From assembly GCF_004115155.1 (NCBI RefSeq), contig NZ_RDSM01000001.1, forward strand, positions 434,001 to 498,000: DNA of 64,000 nt, in the 5' to 3' direction. The DNA is from Granulicella sibirica (lineage in GTDB: Bacteria > Acidobacteriota > Terriglobia > Terriglobales > Acidobacteriaceae). Positions 63,341-64,000 of the stretch are shown here, one piece after another (position 1 is the stretch's first letter; every line of letters begins with the position of its first letter). The translations under genes and the position numbers were made by a program. The notes below the pieces were generated by a model. It did not search any database. It was not told where the DNA came from and saw nothing but the letters and a program-made list of their open reading frames with translations.

Positions 63341-63841
63341 ATGACTCTCGCTGAACGCCTTCTCCCTGAGCTTGAACAGCAACTCGCGAACACCCGCAAG
63401 GTGCTCCACGAGGTGCCGGATGGACGCAACGACTTTGCTCCGCATGAGAAGTCGATGCCGCTGACACGACTGGCCGGACACACCGCCGAACTGGTCGGGT
63501 TTGCAACCCTGCACCTGACCGTGCCGAGCATCAACATGGGCACGCCGGAGGATCCGCGCAAGATTCTGCGGATGGGTCTCAAAGCGGATCTCTTGACCGA
63601 GTTTGAAGGCATGGCGGCGCGGCTGGTGGAGACGCTGAAGGCAACGAGCGATGCGGCGTTCGACGAGGAGTACACCCTGTTGAGGCAGGGGAATGTGGTG
63701 ATTCGGACGACTCGGTATGGGGCTTACCGGACGCTGTTTCTGGACCACATGATTCATCACCGGGCGCAGCTTGGGGTGTACTTGCGGCTGATGGGGGAGA
63801 AGGTGCCGGCTACGTTTGGGCCTAGTGCGGATGAGAAGTAG
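63341..63841 (+). CDS. DinB-family protein
   Basis: A 166-residue four-helix-bundle protein of the DinB/YfiT group. I start at the ATG at 63341 because AAGGA lies seven bases upstream. The three metal-binding histidines expected in the family are visible: LAGHTAEL in helix 2 and LDHMIHHRAQL in helix 4, followed by GVYLRLMGEKVPATFGPSADE, the usual C-terminus. Members include thiol-S-transferases and stress-linked proteins; the substrate is unknown. Its 3' end overlaps the convergent toxin gene. Confidence 0.9.
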   Translation: MTLAERLLPELEQQLANTRKVLHEVPDGRNDFAPHEKSMPLTRLAGHTAELVGFATLHLTVPSINMGTPEDPRKILRMGLKADLLTEFEGMAARLVETLKATSDAAFDEEYTLLRQGNVVIRTTRYGAYRTLFLDHMIHHRAQLGVYLRLMGEKVPATFGPSADEK

Positions 63842-64000
63842 GTGCTGACAGCGTCAGTCAGGCTATCTCCGAGGGGGTTGAACGCGCTGCGGTCTCCGTG
63901 CCGGATGTGAAGAACGAGAACGTTCTTCGCTTGCTGGTCGATCGAGTGGATGATGCGGTAGAAATGAGGCTTGTTGCTGTGGAGGAGTTGGCGCAGACGC
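63757..64000 (-). CDS. RelE/ParE-family toxin, 3' part only
   Basis: The minus-strand frame entering from the right edge reads LRQLLHSNKPHFYRIIHSID, then NVLVLHIRHGDRSAF. This matches the C-terminal half of RelE/ParE/HigB-type mRNA interferase or gyrase toxins (RxLxxxxxxxYRIxY, VxVLHxxHG pattern). The frame then continues about 40 residues beyond the usual family end to a TGA at 63759-63757, overlapping the last 85 bases of dinB on the other strand. The 5' end and any antitoxin gene lie outside the window. Confidence 0.6.
   Translation of the reverse strand, partial: RLRQLLHSNKPHFYRIIHSIDQQAKNVLVLHIRHGDRSAFNPLGDSLTDAVSTYFSSALGPNVAGTFSPISRKYTPSCAR

Overview
The window looks like the chromosome of a high-GC acidobacterium of the Terriglobia/Acidobacteriaceae type (Granulicella, Terriglobus and Edaphobacter relatives). 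The pointers are family-level: a very large TonB-dependent receptor with an N-terminal carboxypeptidase-regulatory-like domain, a VWFA-related acidobacterial protein, an SBBP-repeat secreted protein, a Reg_prop/Y_Y_Y sensor kinase, a sedolisin, and several secreted glycan-active enzymes. I saw no rRNA, tRNA, CRISPR array, insertion sequence or prophage. Assignment to a genus is inference.

Layout. 1-9.8 kb: a basic-amino-acid decarboxylase cut by the left edge; a minus-strand set made of an M24 peptidase, two small membrane proteins and a diguanylate cyclase; then a secreted clan GH-D-like hydrolase and a DUF427-P450 pair. 9.8-13.9 kb: a secreted S53 peptidase, an AraC regulator and a DoxX-like protein. 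14-18.9 kb: a signalling array (short kinase, NarL-type regulator, giant propeller kinase). 19-30.2 kb: a zinc alcohol dehydrogenase, a cupin_5 gene with an in-frame amber codon, an AzgA-type purine permease, a large membrane protein with a possible TIR-like C-terminal domain, a TetR/oxidoreductase divergon with a nested operator, and a GH51 arabinofuranosidase. 30.2-33.6 kb: a decayed and an intact SBBP/beta-propeller gene. 33.9-38.1 kb: sugar-phosphate transferase, NAD synthetase and DsbA-like protein. 38.4-43.0 kb: M28 peptidase, M20 peptidase, MobA and an MlaF-like ATPase. 43-47.5 kb: a methyltransferase, a rhamnogalacturonan acetylesterase-like protein, a Crp/Fnr regulator, a KH protein and two small paralogous proteins. 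47.6-55.8 kb: SecA, a membrane protein, a rhodanese and the TonB receptor. 56-64 kb: a HEAT-repeat protein, a second M28 peptidase, an ornithine-lipid pair (olsB-olsA), an AT-richer islet with an unknown membrane protein, a VWA protein, DinB, and the end of a RelE/ParE toxin at the right edge.

Functionally the region mixes housekeeping (secA, nadE, mobA) with secreted plant-polymer and peptide degradation: GH-D-like, GH51 and SGNH esterase enzymes, S53 and M28 peptidases, and the TonB receptor. It also carries many signalling proteins.

The observations I consider most worth checking are: a three-copy intergenic repeat that sits only between convergent genes; several genes shorter than 60 codons, including a paralogous pair around the KH gene; the cupin_5 amber codon; the 915-residue membrane protein with a TIR-like tail; and a kinase that appears to be a propeller-less paralogue of the giant kinase two genes away.
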